Assembly: GCA_044229775.1 (NCBI GenBank)
Contig: JBGASH010000146.1
Location: 1 to 7,780 of the forward strand
Direction of reading: 5' to 3'
Origin: JAHEYG01 sp044229775
GTDB taxonomy: Bacteria; Bacteroidota; Bacteroidia; B-17B0; Aurantibacillaceae
DNA: 7,780 nucleotides
Within the stretch, counting starts at the first letter, position 1. Each line of letters opens with the position of its first letter. Positions 6,655 through 7,780 of the stretch are shown one piece after another. The notes under the pieces are model-generated. The model ran no database searches, was not told the origin of the DNA, and was given only the letters and a program-made list of their open reading frames with translations. The translations under genes and the position numbers were made by a program.

Positions 6655-6657
6655 GTG

Positions 6658-6699
6658 GTTCGTTTGAGCGGTCCCGATAGGTATCGGGACCGCGCGAAC
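6658..6699. repeat. Strong inverted repeat in the intergenic region (possible REP-like palindrome or terminator stem)
   Basis: GCGGTCCCGATA (6668-6679) is perfectly complementary to TATCGGGACCGC (6682-6693), with only GG between them. An outer pair, GTTCG (6658-6662) with CGAAC (6695-6699), extends it after an asymmetric internal loop (TTTGA against G). There is no T tract directly behind the stem on either strand, so it is not a standard intrinsic terminator, although it lies downstream of the TolC gene and could stall polymerase or protect the 3' end of that transcript. TCCCGATA..TATCGGGA palindromes are, as far as I recall, frequent between genes in Bacteroidota, suggesting a dispersed element. 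Only one copy is in this window. Confidence 0.7.
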
Positions 6700-6704
6700 A
6701 GGGG

Positions 6705-6727
6705 TAGGTTTTATTTCGAAGAACCTA
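6705..6727. other. Weak stem-loop behind the TolC gene
   Basis: TAGGTT (6705-6710) pairs with AACCTA (6722-6727) around an 11-base loop, 17 bases after the TolC stop codon in the minus direction. The stem is short and no T run follows on the minus strand, so termination here is only a possibility. With the larger palindrome it is all the structure I see between 6578 and 6743. Confidence 0.25.
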
Positions 6728-6743
6728 TAGCTTTATCATTTAT

Positions 6744-7780
6744 TTATTTCCAACCGCCGCCTAGTGATCGGTAAATGTTTACCCGGGTATTCAGCTGTAA
6801 CATTTTTGTTTCAATGAGTTCAAATTTTGAATCAAGCGCGTCGCGTTGGGTCATTAAAACCTCCATGTAGTCGGCTCTGGCCGATTTAAATAAACCTGTT
6901 GCGATTTCTATCGAATTAGTAAGAGCCTGAACTTGTTTTTCTTTAAGGTCGTAACTCTTTTTTAAGTTATTCATATTGGAAAGCTGATTAACTACTTCAA
7001 GGTGCGCTTTTAAAATAGAGCGTTCATAATTATACACTGCCTGTATTTGTTTCGAATTAGCCGAATAGTAATTCGCTTTTATGGCATTTCTGTTGATCAG
7101 TGGGCTAACTAAACTTCCTGCCAAAGAATAAAGCATCGACTGAGGGCTTTGTAATAAGTACTTAGGATTGAAGGCCTGGTATCCCGAATTTGCTGTTATC
7201 ATAAAGGAGGGATAAAATTCAGCTTTGGCAGCCTTTACATCTAATTTTGTGGCGGCAAGTTCTTGTTCAGCCTGCCGGATGTCAGGACGGTTTTCTAAAA
7301 GTTGCGAAGGTACACCTGCATAAACGGTGTCGGATATCAAAGTCGTAAATGCGTTTGAGTTTCTTAAAATTGGTTGAGGAAATCTGCCTAACAAAAAATT
7401 TATCCTGTTTTCTGTTTCTGTTATTTGCTGCATAATGTAGAATTGGCGACTTTGATTTTTAAGAACTTCGGCTTCAAATTTCCGCACAGCTAACTCGGTA
7501 ACCTTAGCGGCTATTTTTTCGAGCTTAACGATCTCTAAAGCGTTTTGTTGGATCTCAATATTGCTTTTTAATATGGTAAGTTGATTGTCAAGCGCCATTA
7601 GTTCATAATACGCCGTAGCAATTTCGGCGATAAGATTGGTCACCATAAAGTTTTTGCCTTCTGATGTAGCCAAATATCTGTGTATGGCCGATCTTTTAGA
7701 ATTGCGAAGCTTTTTCCAGATATCTACCTCCCATGACGCATTGGCACCAATTAAGTAGTTCCCTAATGGATCCGGAAATT
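6744..7780 (-). CDS. TolC/NodT-type outer membrane efflux protein, C-terminal part (5' end outside window)
   Basis: The minus-strand frame is open to the right edge, so the first roughly 110-130 residues, including the expected lipoprotein signal, lie outside; about 345 residues are visible. The visible part begins PDPLGNYLIGANASWEVDIWKKLRNSKRSAIHRYLA, the typical beta-strand plus WE(V/I)D(I/L)W motif (WEVDIW at 7733-7716) opening the first outer membrane efflux repeat. Long coiled-coil helices follow. The second repeat starts with QLLENRPDIRQAEQEL (RPDIRQAE near 7289-7266) and AKAEFYPSFMITANSGYQ, with a final LGGGWK at the stop. Such proteins form the trimeric outer membrane channel of RND or ABC efflux systems; the pump and adaptor genes would be expected upstream, beyond the edge. 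The TTG at 7673 is internal, not a start, because the motif upstream belongs to the family. Substrate cannot be told. Confidence 0.92.
   Translation of the reverse strand, partial: FPDPLGNYLIGANASWEVDIWKKLRNSKRSAIHRYLATSEGKNFMVTNLIAEIATAYYELMALDNQLTILKSNIEIQQNALEIVKLEKIAAKVTELAVRKFEAEVLKNQSRQFYIMQQITETENRINFLLGRFPQPILRNSNAFTTLISDTVYAGVPSQLLENRPDIRQAEQELAATKLDVKAAKAEFYPSFMITANSGYQAFNPKYLLQSPQSMLYSLAGSLVSPLINRNAIKANYYSANSKQIQAVYNYERSILKAHLEVVNQLSNMNNLKKSYDLKEKQVQALTNSIEIATGLFKSARADYMEVLMTQRDALDSKFELIETKMLQLNTRVNIYRSLGGGWK

Noticed and set aside
6664..6693. The large palindrome as a standard intrinsic terminator
   Set aside because: No T tract follows the stem on either strand, so it is listed as an inverted repeat instead.
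7671..7673. TTG codon as the start of the TolC gene (minus strand)
   Set aside because: The frame continues upstream through the conserved WEVDIW motif to the window edge, so the true start is outside.

Overview
The window looks like ordinary chromosomal DNA from a member of the Bacteroidota (Flavobacteriia/Sphingobacteriia-like). The evidence is AT-rich DNA, genes without Shine-Dalgarno sequences, promoters of the Bacteroidota type (TAnnTTTG-like -7 boxes), and typical families: DUF4476, a TPR/SpoIIE phosphatase fusion ending in the SDGYxDQFGG signature, and a NodT/OprM-type TolC protein. Nothing allows a genus call. No rRNA, tRNA, CRISPR array, insertion sequence or integrase was seen.

Layout. 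(1) 2-1112, plus strand: three tightly packed genes with 1-4 nt overlaps. They are the C-terminal part of a DUF4476 protein, a DUF423 (YgdD/TMEM256-like) membrane protein and a small secreted protein of unknown family. A strong intrinsic terminator follows. (2) 1155-2849: pckA, the ATP-dependent PEP carboxykinase, with its own promoter abutting the upstream terminator and a terminator behind it, so a single-gene unit. (3) 2851-6150: a likely two-gene unit. The first gene is a sensor-like protein with a signal peptide, TPRs, a membrane helix, a coiled coil and a PP2C/SpoIIE phosphatase. Nine bases later comes a dicarboxylate/amino acid:cation symporter that appears to have lost an internal block of membrane segments in frame. 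(4) 6173-7780, minus strand: a small STAS-like (DUF7793-like) protein convergent with the symporter, a 166-bp intergenic region with a strong palindrome and two candidate promoters, and the C-terminal three quarters of a TolC-family outer membrane efflux protein running off the right edge.

How the genes work together. pckA is central metabolism (gluconeogenesis). The symporter family moves C4-dicarboxylates or acidic amino acids, which would be metabolically related to pckA, but the terminator between them argues against one transcription unit. The TPR-SpoIIE phosphatase and the STAS-like protein could in principle be parts of a partner-switching pathway, but that is inference from proximity only. 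The most noteworthy observation is the internally deleted symporter: both halves match the family and the frame is open, but TM4 to the first half of HP1 are absent. I see no convincing new multi-gene system here.
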